Part shown: one piece after another, positions 1 through 10,069 of the stretch
How positions within the stretch are numbered: the stretch's first letter is position 1
How the letters are laid out: every line of letters begins with the position of its first letter
Assembly (NCBI RefSeq): GCF_040712315.1
Contig: NC_134013.1
Coordinates: forward strand, 10,885,001 to 10,949,000
Direction: 5' to 3'
DNA length: 64,000 nucleotides
Source of the DNA: Castanea sativa
Taxonomy: Eukaryota > Streptophyta > Magnoliopsida > Fagales > Fagaceae
Program-made: the position numbers and the translations under genes
Notes under the pieces: generated by a model
The model's input: only the letters and a program-made list of their open reading frames with translations
Told to the model about the DNA's origin: nothing
Database searches by the model: none

Positions 1-143
1 ATTGGGCTATCATGGTACGAATTATATTTTGCATAAAGAATTAATTATGATGATTAAGGCATTGAGTATGGAAATGAATTGAAAAAGTGGGGTTTCTGGT
101 AATATAAAAAAAAAAAAAAGAAAAAAAAGAAATTGGGTGGTAC

Positions 144-299
144 CTGGAGAGCATTGAGAGGAAGTGCATTAGATTGAGGATCTACAAGCTTGGAAAAAAC
201 TTTCTTCAGCATAGGAAGAGCTCCCGTAGAAGCTGCTATGGATTCCAACTCTCGTTGTTCACTCGATACCTTCTGCTCACTCGAACTCGATGCTCCCAT
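144..299 (-). CDS. First coding exon of a gene running off the left edge (probable TLDc-domain protein)
   Basis: The minus strand has an ATG at 299-297 and an open frame of exactly 52 codons that ends at a good splice donor (CAG|GTACC, GT at 143-142), so the exon is in phase 0 and the rest of the gene lies to the left of the window. The peptide starts MGASSSSEQ, which carries a Gly2 suitable for N-myristoylation, and continues with a run rich in Ser and Glu and a segment of the type LPMLKKVFSKL. This resembles from memory the start of plant proteins annotated as TLD-domain containing nucleolar proteins, but the TLDc domain itself is not in the window, so the family name is tentative. An upstream in-frame ATG at 332 exists; I prefer 299 because of the myristoylation-like start. 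The gene is divergent from the ATP synthase subunit e-like gene that starts at 573. Confidence 0.55.
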
Positions 300-572
300 T
301 CTCGCTCTCCAATTTTCCTTCCTGATCTCCACCGTTTTAGACGATGTCGGTTGTTCAGTTATTTTTTATTTTTATAAGTTGGTTTTTTATTTTTTTTGTT
401 GGGTTTGGCATTTCATGGGCCGAACCTGGGTCCTAGTTTGGTTCTTAAACCCGACCCGATACAAAATGTTTTTATAAAAAAAAAAAAAGAAAGCAGTTCA
501 CAAATCAGGAGGTGTGATCTGGATTAGGGTTTAGGCAGTTTGGACAATTGCAACTTCTAGCCATTACCGATC
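300..572. promoter_or_regulatory. Shared 273-bp spacer of a divergent gene pair, with telo-box
   Basis: The start codons of the two divergent genes are only 273 bp apart, so this spacer must hold both 5' leaders and both promoters. It contains a telo-box-like TTAGGGTTTAGG at about 524-535, close to the plus-strand start; such boxes are common near starts of plant housekeeping and translation-related genes. A T-rich stretch lies at 358-400 and a poly-A tract at 477-491. No convincing TATA box was seen for either gene. The bidirectional role is inferred from the geometry only. Confidence 0.5.
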
Positions 573-3500
573 ATGACTCCACCTCCAGGCCCTTATTCTG
601 GCGCTAGCACTCTCGCCCTGGTACCTACTTCTTTATCATTTTCTCAGTTCAATTTCACTCTGTTTTTTTTTTTTTTTTGTGTAATTTTAATTTCGATATT
701 AAAAGTTTGATTTCTTTTTTGTCTTTGTAGGTGGCGCGTGCTTCTGCTTTCACTTTTGGTGTGGTTTATGGAGGCATCAAGCTTAAGGTTCTCAAGGTAC
801 TTGCTTGTCCACTCTTTCTACCTTAGATCCACTTCTTAATTATTTATTTCACCTTTTTTTTTTTTTGGTTCTTTGGATGAATATTTATTTTATTGCTAAT
901 TGTTGCAAATGTGTAAATGTTTTTAATTCCTTTGCTCCTCTTGGATTATTCCATTGAAAGCCAAAAAGTATACCAAAGTATGATTGTAATTTAAGATTTC
1001 TTCACAAAAAATCACATTTCAGAACACATCAAACCTGTATCCGTTCATTATAGAGATTGCAATAAAATGCTGTGCGAAGAATATCTACTTTGTTTCTTAT
1101 TATTGAATGTGTGATTATTCGTCTCTCCAAATTGTCCACATAATGCGAATAGGGACAACCTCAAATCTCACTTTTCTCACTATATGACTAGTATCTTCGG
1201 AAAGTTAAGATTGTGGACCATAACTCGAGCCACATTACTATGTGAAGGAACAATTAGACCTTTGTTTCTAAGTTTGGAATGATGCCTTACTGAAGTTAGG
1301 TTGCTTTATGCCTTTATGTTGGAAAGATTCATTTTTATTTAAAAATTATCTTAAGAAAAATTGAAGCTTTGGTAAATTAAAGAAAATTAGGAAGCAAGGT
1401 TATTTTGAAGTCTCTTGGGGAGCTCGATTTGCTTTTTAAGAGCTATAGATTGTTTTGTCTTTAGAGCATAAGAATCTGTATATTGATGCCTGTAGTAATT
1501 TACTGTAAATTTTTTCATAACTTACCGGCTGTATTACTCACTAAATTAAGGGTCAAGATGGTCATGCCTATTACGTATCATAAACTCTCAGAACGCTCGT
1601 TATTTGTTAACTATGTACTGATATATTATATAATACAGATATGTTGACATGTCAAAATTTTGATATTCTCAGATTCAATTGGATGGTTTGTGTGTGTTAG
1701 GTTAAAGGATGAATAGCAATGATAAAATTGATTTGGGAGTTATTTAAAATAGAAGAAAACATGATCATCAATGAGCTCTAGCTCAAATGGGACTTCCTCC
1801 TCCTTTAATAAAGGGATAGAGGGTAAGTTTGTGTGGCCAAGATCTACAGGGTGTGCGTGTGTTACTTTTTTTAAATTTTATTCCCCCTGAATTGTGTGTG
1901 TACCTAATCAATAAAAAAACAAAATAAAACAAAAGAGCACATCCACCATTATCCATATTGGATATTCATAGAAATTTAGAAATTTTACAGTTTCTAACTT
2001 TCTAAGACACTATGAATACGTTTGGATGCAGCGTTTTCCAGCTGCGTCCACGTTTTTTTTTTTTTTTTCCACGCGCATATGTCACTGTTCATTGGCTATG
2101 AACAGTACTTTTTGGGATGAACAGTAATTTTTACACATTAAAAAATTATTTTTGTACAGTGTTTTCAGTTTTCAGCAATAATTTCTATCCAAACGGACTC
2201 TATATCTTGAATTTTACATTTAAACCCCCTTTTCCTTAAGAAGTATCCTCGTCCTATCCATGAAAAAAATTCTTATTGATGGAGGTGTATTCCAACATAT
2301 GTGATACAAATACATATTGGGGGCGTTTGGTTCGCTTGATGCTACATCAAGTGCAATGGTACATTATTGTAATCCTAGATTCATGTAATGTGATCAATGG
2401 AATCCAACATTACAATGTTTGGCTGGTTAATTATGTTACCAATGTAATGTTAGAATGCCATTACAATTTACAATGAATTTCCAGAATTGCCCATTTAAAT
2501 AATTAAATAACATTTTTAAAATAAAAAATCATAAAATATTTAAACAAAACTTTCCTTCACTTTCTCATTAACCAAACAACTCAAATTTACAATATTTTTA
2601 TATCACAATTTTTAATTTCAGTTCTACTTTCTTGGACTTTCTCACCAACCAAACAATCAAACTCCACCATATCACAGCCATGCAGAAACCAAGATTTTCT
2701 AGAAGAAAAACTCCATACAAACAACTCAAAAAATTTTAAAAAACAAACAAACAAACAAATTTCTTCCACAATTTCTCTTTTCTCGGACTTTCTCACCAAC
2801 CAAACAACATATCAAGATTTTCAAGAAGAAAAACTCCACACGAAATCAAGCCAAGAATAAATCCTTCAATGGGACAAGCCTCTCTCTCCTCAAACCCTAG
2901 CTTCTTCATATCCCACATCCTCAACCCTAGGAAGATCAGTGCGTTTGGTTCACTGACTATTAACCCCACTGATTTCGGCTTCAAACCCCATGGAAAATCG
3001 GAGATGACAATGTAGTCTATTCTTCATCAACACTGCCTCCTCCAGTGAAGTCTTTGTCTTTGTCTTCATCTTCATCTGCTAGAACTTGATCCAAAGAGAG
3101 AGAGACAGAAATTGATCTGAAGAGAAAGAGAGAGAGAGGGGGGGGGGGGGGCTGGGATTGATCTGAAGAGAGAGAGAGAAAGAGGGGCTGGGTTTGACGA
3201 GAGAGGAAGCTAGGGTTTGAAAATATTTATGGGCAATTTTGTAAATATAATTTATTACTATGGGCAATTTTGTCATTTCATTAAATTATTATCTCCCATT
3301 CATAAGTAATGTAAGATTACCTCTATTTAAGAAGGTGGTGTGATTAAGGTGATATAGTATATTTTGTGATCTTACATTACCTTAATGTTAGAAAAAATTA
3401 AGTGAACCAAACACCTTAATGTCACATTACCGTAATGGGCATCACATCAAGGGCACACCACGATGAACCAAACGCCCCTATTAGGTATGGGTACAATGGC

Positions 3501-4861
3501 TTTTTTGATGTATTTGTGCTTCATATTTTATTATTAATAAGTGAAACAGGTAATAACACATCATTTATGACTTTCCTTTGTATGGGGCAACAAACCCAAA
3601 ACATTACAAGAAATATGAGCATTGCTTAAAAAAAAGGGGATAGGATGCAGGATTGCAGGGCTAGCTTAGTCCCATAACTTTCAAGAGTTTGGTGTTTGGA
3701 TAAATCCAACTGGCTAGTGTGAATTCCCACTTACTAAAACACTTTAATTGCCAATAAACATGGTCTTCCACGTCACCATCCCTTTTTCTATGATGCACTA
3801 CAATCAACATATCACACACAGCCCACTTAATGATTTTTCTGAAGTTCTAAGAAATTGATTGTGCTGCTACCTGAGTTCACCCCCAGTGTGTACAGGGGTG
3901 GTTTTTTTTCAATAAAATTTTCATAACTTATCCAAAAAAAATAAAAATAAAAATCTGCAGTTCTTTTTGGTGCTCAATTTGATCATTTATCAAGATCAAG
4001 AATGTGTACATTGTCAAAATCTGAGTGGATGATGACCATCGAAGTAAACTCTAATTAAAGATGAATCAATTACTAGAGTAGAAATTTTAAAGGATATGGG
4101 AATTGGTGATCCAAGAGTGGAGGTCCATATGCTAGGATCAGCTGAGCAATCGGCCTCTGTCCTATTGTTATGGGTGGGTTTGAAAGTTGTAGTTGGAGTC
4201 ACCATGCTTGCATTTGTACTGCCTTTTAGATGATAAAAAGATTCAGCGTTGATTAGTTGTGATGTGTAGGTAATTCAACTAGGAAAGATTGCGGATACCT
4301 AGGTGAGTTAGTCAGATCATTAAGAAGAAAGGGATGAAGAAGATGAGAAAGACAAGAAGTCTGTTCATTGAGGATATGTTTTGGGGCTGTGGAGATCTCT
4401 TTTTTGTTTTTAATAATAATGCTGTGTTGATAGAATGCATATTGAGGCATTATTTCAAGAAAGAGCCACCACTATCTTGTCGTTTTAATTGCTAAGCATG
4501 TTCAAATTTAGTGGTTGAAGCGACATCAAAAAGCTGGGAGCTTACTAATATGCACTAGTGTGGTGAAGTAGAATAGAAATATATATATATATATATTTCA
4601 TTTCAAAGCAGATCTAGTCTGTTTCTGAAAGCATTTGTTTACTTTGTGTTCGATATTTTTCTTTGAAAAGTTTTTTGTCTTTATTTATATATACATTTAT
4701 TTATTTATTCTCCCCCCCCCCCCCATCTACTGCCTTTCTTGCTTTTATATATGGCAGTCAAAACTCAAAGGAATTAATTATTTTTGCCCCTTTGTTACCA
4801 GGCAAAGGCAAATGCCAGGGCAAAGGCACATAAGAAGGCAGAAGCTAAGGATCATCATTGA
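573..4861 (+). CDS. ATP synthase subunit e-like small mitochondrial protein (3 coding exons)
   Basis: Three exons join in frame: 573-620 (16 codons), 731-796 (22 codons) and 4802-4861 (19 codons plus TGA), all phase 0 with GT/AG borders. The product is 57 residues. It begins MTPPPGPYSG, has a hydrophobic helix at about residues 14-32 (VARASAFTFGVVYGG) and ends in an Ala/Lys-rich basic tail with a DHH C-terminus. This matches the very small, conserved plant proteins annotated as ATP synthase E chain (Arabidopsis At5g15320 / At3g01130 type). In yeast and animals subunit e sits in the inner membrane part of F1Fo ATP synthase and helps dimerise the enzyme; the same role is inferred here. Intron 2 is 4,005 bp, enormous for a 174-nt coding sequence, because of MITE and TIR-element insertions. 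The exons are too short to be found by ORF length; the call rests on splice sites and recognition of the peptide. Confidence 0.85.
2029..2206. mobile_element. Short MITE in intron 2 of the subunit e-like gene
   Basis: The segment is bounded by imperfect inverted ends, CGTTTGGATGCAGCG on the left and ATCCAAACGGACTC on the right, and contains a poly-T run and the ACTGTTCAT / GAACAGTA motifs seen in other copies. A second copy lies at 5326-5512, so it is a repeat family and not a chance palindrome. No clear target duplication was identified. Confidence 0.55.
2319..3478. mobile_element. Non-autonomous TIR element of about 1.16 kb (PIF/Harbinger-like ends) in intron 2
   Basis: The element starts GGGGGCGTTTGGTTC and ends GAACCAAACGCCCC, and is flanked on both sides by TATT (2315-2318 and 3479-3482). 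Both subterminal regions are full of CATTAC/GTAATG motifs in inverted orientation, and a second GTTTGGTTCACTTAA-type terminus lies just inside the right end near 3393-3418. The interior has a partial direct duplication (about 2629-2717 and 2778-2840), AG-rich microsatellites and a G-run near 3139-3151. No transposase frame is present. The GTTTGGTTC terminus resembles PIF/Harbinger and Tourist ends, but the 4-bp flank does not settle the superfamily. Confidence 0.65.
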
Positions 4862-6386
4862 TGGGCCCTGGTAGTTACATTTTGCACGACTGGCAGTGAG
4901 AGAGAGAGAGAGAGGGAGACAGACAGCTTCACTTATGTTTCTTTTATAAGATGAAGATATATTTTTTTCTTTTATAATGATCTTTTGAGTATTTGTTGGC
5001 TCTCTGGCCCTGTATGATGTCCTTTTATGAATGGCAGATGGTTAGTTTGTTGCGGCTAAGGGCATGATTGTTCAAGCATATGCATTTCTTTTCCTCAATA
5101 ATATATTGCTTGTGCGGTGTTCATGCTTTATTCTAGATTTTCAAATTGGTAAATGACTTCATTGAGATTGGTGGAAGCATCGTTTTAGCAGGGAGAATCA
5201 ATATTTTTGTCTTCTATAAGATTGAACTTGGATGAAAGGCTAAAATATTTCTGGAGAATTGTAGTTGGTGTTTTAGTTTTAGTTTTATCCTTTAAAAGAT
5301 AAAGTTGGCCCAGCATATGAAAGCCTTAGAGTTTGTTTGGATACTGCTTATTGCTGAAAACTGAAACACAGTAGCAAAATAATTTTTAAATATGTGAATA
5401 ATACTGTAGGAGTCAGTTTTAATAAAAAAATTTGCTGAAAAAAACGTGTGAGCTGGGAAACGCACAAAACGCGCTTCCCAAACTCACACTTAAACATAGA
5501 CTGCCCCCTTTGTAGAGTAATGAAAGATTCTAATTATCTTCTATTTAAAAGGCTAAAATAATTCTGTGGAGCAAAGGCCTTTGTTTCAAATCCAAATGAG
5601 GTTTTAATTCAGATGCCTTTTCAGCCAATTCTTTGGAATTATTAACCAACCTACAGAGCATTTAGGTGAAGGTCTTGATAATTTGATAGTAACTAGTGTT
5701 GTATTGATTATTTTGCTAGATTCTCTACAACAGAACTCCATGACTATGGATGGGTTAATTTGACAACTTCACATGGCTTATAATTCCTATTCTCCTAAGA
5801 TGGCCACTAATAATGCTAACAGATTTTGTGAAGTAACATGGTTGGGTTAAACCTCCCTTTAGTTGCATAAAACTTAACTTTGATGCGATTACAAATCAAT
5901 GACACTTGGTTTGGCTGTGTTGTTGAGGAACCATGGGGGAAAGAGCTAGAAAATTTGGACCAAGCTCATTCCCAAATGTGATCCTAATATAGTTGCAGCT
6001 TTAGTTGTAGACGGGCAGTATGTTTAGCAATTAAAATAGGAGCTAGTAATCCTCAAGGGCTTGACTTTGTGGTTCTAAGGCGTCATGATATTCATAAGAT
6101 TCTGGATTCATTGTGGGGTTCCCTCTATTAGATTTTTCCTTGTAATAACATAGTGTGTGTAGAATTGGGACTACATATACTCGAGAAAATAGTCAGATAC
6201 TCGATGTGGGTTTTTTTTCTTTGAAAGTGGAGTTTGATAGGTAATTTTAAAATTTTCAATTTAACGTTATGTTTTTAATTTTTTTTTTATTGATAAATCA
6301 CTTTCAATTAGGCATTATATTTTGTCTTTTTTTTTAGATCAGATAATAGGCATTTTTAAAGTATAGTAAAATAGGACACTATATTA
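4862..6386. other. 3' region of the subunit e-like gene and AT-rich intergenic DNA
   Basis: The first few hundred bases downstream of the TGA are probably the 3' untranslated region; they hold a GA microsatellite at about 4898-4923. A copy of the GTTTGGATA MITE sits at 5326-5512. No coding frame with plausible composition or splice structure was seen in the rest. Confidence 0.5.
5326..5512. mobile_element. Second copy of the GTTTGGATA short MITE
   Basis: It starts near GAGTTTGTTTGGATACTG and shares with the copy at 2029-2206 the blocks TTGCTGAAAACTGAAA and ACACAGTA plus a terminal AAACGCG-type GC-rich part, in opposite orientation. Ends are eroded and no target duplication is obvious. Confidence 0.5.
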
Positions 6387-7257
6387 TCTCTATATATTAA
6401 GAGGATTCATAAAATTAGTTATAGCTTCAGAAAGATGTCAAAAATACCCTAATCTAATTAGATAATCTTTATTCTTAAAAAATAAAAATAGGGTTAAAAT
6501 TGTAATTCAACAAAATTCAGAAGAAAAAAAAAACAACTGGAGAAACATTTTTCTTAAAAATTAGCACACTCTATTCAAATATATTTCACGCATGTTTGAT
6601 ACATTTTTTCCAAAAAATTAACACACACTAAACCTAGCAGTTTACTTCATTTCAAATCCTAAATTTTAGTTTCTTAAAAATCACTTCTTATGTATTCTCA
6701 CTAACAATAGGTAAACTTAAATTGAAAAATTACATTAAACTCAAAAAAAAAATCTCATTGCATATGCGGAGAGCATGAAATGAGGCTAATACTTAATTAA
6801 TAGGAAATAAAAAGTTATCTTGTTTGATCTAATTAGCTCAACTAGTAAAGTTTTTATGGTCGAATAATAGATATGTGGTTCAACTCTTGCCTACACCATA
6901 AATTTTCAATTTAGCATTTTTTTTATAAAAATTTTTGGTTTTTGTTTTAATTTTTTCAAACCACTTCTTCTTTATTTTTGAATTATTAAAAAAAAGTGAT
7001 TTTTAATGTACTCCCTTTTTCTTTTTAATGATTTATTTATGTTGGTGTTTGTTGTTTGAGTTGTTTTATCTTCACATCTGTTTGTACTGTCTTTTTTTTT
7101 TTTTTTCATCTTAATGAATGTATTTTTTATATCCAAAATAAAACTTGATGTGTGTGGTTTAATTGGATAGAAAAAAGAAACGTCTCAAATTGAGATGAAT
7201 GGAAAATTATGACATTAAACCCAAAAAAAGCATATTCGCACGTGTGATGACACTAGT
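6387..7257 (+). mobile_element. Non-autonomous Helitron, about 871 bp
   Basis: The left end is TCTCTATATATTAAGAGG with an A just before it (6386). The right end is CTAGT at 7253-7257 followed by T (7258), preceded by the GC-rich near-palindrome TCGCACGTGTGA (about 7236-7247). This is the classic Helitron layout: 5' TC, 3' hairpin plus CTRRT, insertion between A and T. A second Helitron-like end (hairpin at about 6754-6784 plus CTAAT at 6786-6790) lies inside, so the unit may be two tandem or nested elements. A tRNA-like stretch near 6824-6890 (TAGCTCAACTAGTAAAG with GGTTCAACTCTTGCC downstream) looks like a SINE carried inside. No Rep/helicase coding sequence is present. Confidence 0.65.
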
Positions 7258-7893
7258 TTAATTTGTTTAAATGATATAAAATTATTTTAATATTGAGATT
7301 TTTTATCTACAAAGACTTGTGAGTTCTAATTAATTTTTTTTATAATTCAAATAATACGGTAGAAGAGGAGGGAATTTTTAATTAATTTAAACTAACATAA
7401 TTTACAACTAAAAAAAACTAACATAATTTAGTGCTAAAAATGATTCTAAAACTATAAAATAAAAAAATACATATAGCAATAGTATAATCGATATAGGTAT
7501 AGACTTTTTTGTTTTTTCAGAGGCTCTTCTATTTTTTATATAAAGGTTAATAGTTTGAATCCATTATAATTTGAGATTACTATATTTTTCAATCACAAAA
7601 ATACGTAAGGGTGATAATGGGGAGATTTAAATTTATTGGGTAGAAGTTTGAAGTTGTTTGTGTGATTAAAATACGGGTGTACGGTTGGTTTTTTTTTTCA
7701 ATAATGGTAGATGTGTTTTTTTTTTTTTTTTGGTTATCAATACAGTTGATGTGTTATTATAAAGAGACGTGTGTTTATTTTAATTTAATTTTTTTTATTA
7801 TAGATGGATAAAATAATTTGAAATTTTTTAGGAAAATAGTTCTATTTTGTAGGCAATTTTTTAGTGAGAGTTAAAAATATATCTACTTATATA

Positions 7894-8193
7894 TAGCCTC
7901 ATCGCACGCGCGTGTGATGAAGCTTTTTTTTAGCAAAAAAAAAAAAACTCTGTGTTTTTATTTTATATATATATAATTTTTATTTTGAAAATCTAATTTA
8001 TAAGTGGATAAAGTAATTTGAAAATTAATAAGAGAGTGGTCTTATTTTTTAGGCAACGTTTTAGTGGGAGTTAGAGTTGTATTTTTACCAAATTGTCCTT
8101 TAGTTTTGTCTCTACTTAAACATAGAGGTGTAAGAGCATTTTTGGAATAAAAAAATGAGGAATTCAAACAGGGAAAGCCCCTTAAATAATAGT
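7894..8193 (-). mobile_element. Helitron-like fragment A of a minus-strand tandem array
   Basis: On the minus strand the end of this unit is a near-perfect GC-rich palindrome at about 7899-7920 followed by GAGGCTATA, a degenerate CTRRT end. Its beginning at about 8193 reads ACTATTATTTAAGGGGC, the family 5' end minus its first bases. Interior blocks such as the TTGTCCTTTAGTTTTGTC motif near 8093-8110 recur in units B and C. Confidence 0.55.
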
Positions 8194-8770
8194 ACTAGCC
8201 TCATCCAAACAGGGGAAGCGTGTGGGATGAGGCTTTTTTTTTTTTTTTTTGAGTGGTAGAAGCAAAAAAAAAAAAAAAAATCTATGTTTTTTATTATTAT
8301 ATAATTTTTATTTTGAGAATATAATTTATAATTGGATAAATAAATTTGAAAATAAATAGGAAAGTGACCCTATTTTTTAGGCAATGTGTTAGTGGAAGTT
8401 AAGGTTTTATTTTTACCGGATTGTCCTTTAGTTTTGTCTCTACTTAAACATAGGAATGTAAGGGTATTTAAGAACAAAAATAATCCAGATTGTCCTTTAG
8501 TTTATATATATTTAGATTCTTTTTAGATAAACATGGGGTGTTTAGCTTATTTTTCTATTAAAAAAATAATAAATGTATAGTTACTTTGAAGAAGTGGGTT
8601 AGCGAAATAGTGTTTCTATTTTGTAGGCAATATTTTAGTGCAAATTAGACATGTATTTTTACCAAACTATCGTTTGGTTCTGTCTCTACTTAAACCTAGG
8701 GGTGTAGGGGTATTTTGGAACAAAAAAAAATCGGTCCAAACAGGTACAGCCGCTTAAATAGTAGTATAGA
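8194..8770 (-). mobile_element. Helitron unit B (complete-looking, 577 bp) of the array
   Basis: Read on the minus strand it begins TCTATACTACTATTTAAGC (TC at 8770-8769, with A before it) and ends CTAGT at 8198-8194. The end is preceded by a hairpin whose 9-bp stem GCCTCATCC / GGATGAGGC lies at about 8198-8233. These are Helitron hallmarks. The base after CTAGT is A and not T because unit A abuts directly. There is no coding capacity, so mobilisation would need an autonomous partner. Confidence 0.65.
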
Positions 8771-9240
8771 TTTTTATTTTGAGAATATAATTTATAATTG
8801 GATAAATAAATATGAAAATCAATAAGAAAGTGACCCTATTTTTTAGGTAATGTGTTAGTGGAAGTTAAGGTTTTATTTTTACCGGATTGTCCTTTAGTTT
8901 TGTATCTACTTAAACATAGAAATGTAAGGGTATTTAAGAACAAAAACAATTCAGATTGTCCTTTAGTTTATATATATTTATATTTGTTTTTAGATAAACA
9001 TGGAGTGTTTAACTTATTTTTCTATTAAAAAAAACAATAAATGTATAGTTACTTTGAAGAAGTGGGTTAGCAAAAGAGTGTTTCTATTTTGTAGACAATA
9101 TTTTAGTGCAAGTTAGATATGTATTTTTACCAAACGATCGTTTGGTTTTGTCTCTACTTAAACCTAGGGGTGTAGGGGTATTTTAGAACAAAAAAAAAAT
9201 CCGGTCCAAACAAGTGCAGCCACTTAAATAGTAGTGTAGA
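8771..9240 (-). repeat. Unit C: tandem direct duplicate of most of Helitron unit B
   Basis: The block starting TTTTTATTTTGAG at 8305 recurs at 8771, an offset of 466 bp, and the two copies stay alignable with scattered substitutions to the 5'-terminal motif (AAATAGTAGTATAGAT, ending 8771, versus AAATAGTAGTGTAGAT, ending about 9241). Unit C lacks the CTAGT terminus. This is either a tandem duplication or end-to-end Helitron insertion. A further eroded unit follows at about 9490-9740 (AAACGATAAATGTATAACTG and CTTAAACAGAAGAATAGAT are its recognisable blocks). Confidence 0.65.
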
Positions 9241-9272
9241 TATATATTTTAAAAAAAAGTGTATATATCTAT

Positions 9273-9464
9273 GGAAAATGCTATGTCCACAATATTTTCA
9301 CAACATTTTACAACAAATCCTATGTGGCAGGTTGTTACGAGTTGTTAATGGTGGGGTAGAAAAGTAATTTCAGTGATAAGTTCAAATTTAAACCAATAAC
9401 AACTAACTATTTCTGATTTGTTGTGAAATTGTTCTAAAAATGTTGTAGGCTTATCACCTCTCTC
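9273..9464. mobile_element. Short hAT-type MITE (same family as 31703-31883)
   Basis: Ends are GGAAAATGCTATGTCCACAA on the left and the inverse GGCTTATCACCTCTCTCT on the right, with the shared inner blocks ACAACAAATC and GATTTGTTGT in inverted orientation. Flanking sequence shares TATCTAT (7 of an expected 8 bases). Copies with cleaner duplications occur at 31703 and 47112. Confidence 0.6.
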
Positions 9465-9740
9465 TATCTATTTAGTTTAGTTTTTTTTTTAATATTTAGA
9501 TTTGTTTTTGGATAAACGTGTTTGTTTAACTTATTTATTTTATTTTAAAAAAAACGATAAATGTATAACTGCATTGAAGAAGTGAGTTAGTGAAAGAGTA
9601 TTCTTATTTTGTAAGTAATGTATTAGAACAAATTAGGACTATCTTTAGTTTTGTCTTTACTGTGCGGGGGTATTCTGAAAAAAAAAAAAAAAAAAAATCC
9701 GATCCAAGAAAGAAAACCCTTAAACAGAAGAATAGATAAA

Positions 9741-10069
9741 AACTACAATTAAATGGAACGTATAGAGAATAGAGTCCCGTCCATCCTTCAATGGCGGCGA
9801 TGTATAATTTCTGAAGGATATAAGTCCAAAATCTGATTTCAAATTAAATCTCTGTTACTTCGCATATATACTCTGATTTCAAAGAGGTGAGTTTTAGTTA
9901 ATTATATATTTCCTTAGTACCAACAATTTAAACTTTCACACAGTGGAACTAGGGTTTCGCCTTCGCATATCAAAAATCCCTAAATCAGGTACGCATAAAC
10001 CCTAAATCCTCAAATCTCTCTCTGTCTCTTTTCCTTCATTGAATCTCTGCTATATCTGTATCTTCAACA
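9741..10069 (+). promoter_or_regulatory. Upstream region and 5' leader of the DEAH5 gene
   Basis: The bases before the DEAH5 start codon lose the Helitron repeat character and contain AAACCCTAAAT at about 9998-10008, a telo-box typical of plant housekeeping promoters and leaders, and AGGGTTTCGCC at about 9951-9961. CTCTCTCTGTCTC (about 10015-10027) is a common plant leader CT stretch. The ATG at 10070 has the favourable context AACAATGGCT. The transcription start itself cannot be placed. Confidence 0.45.
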
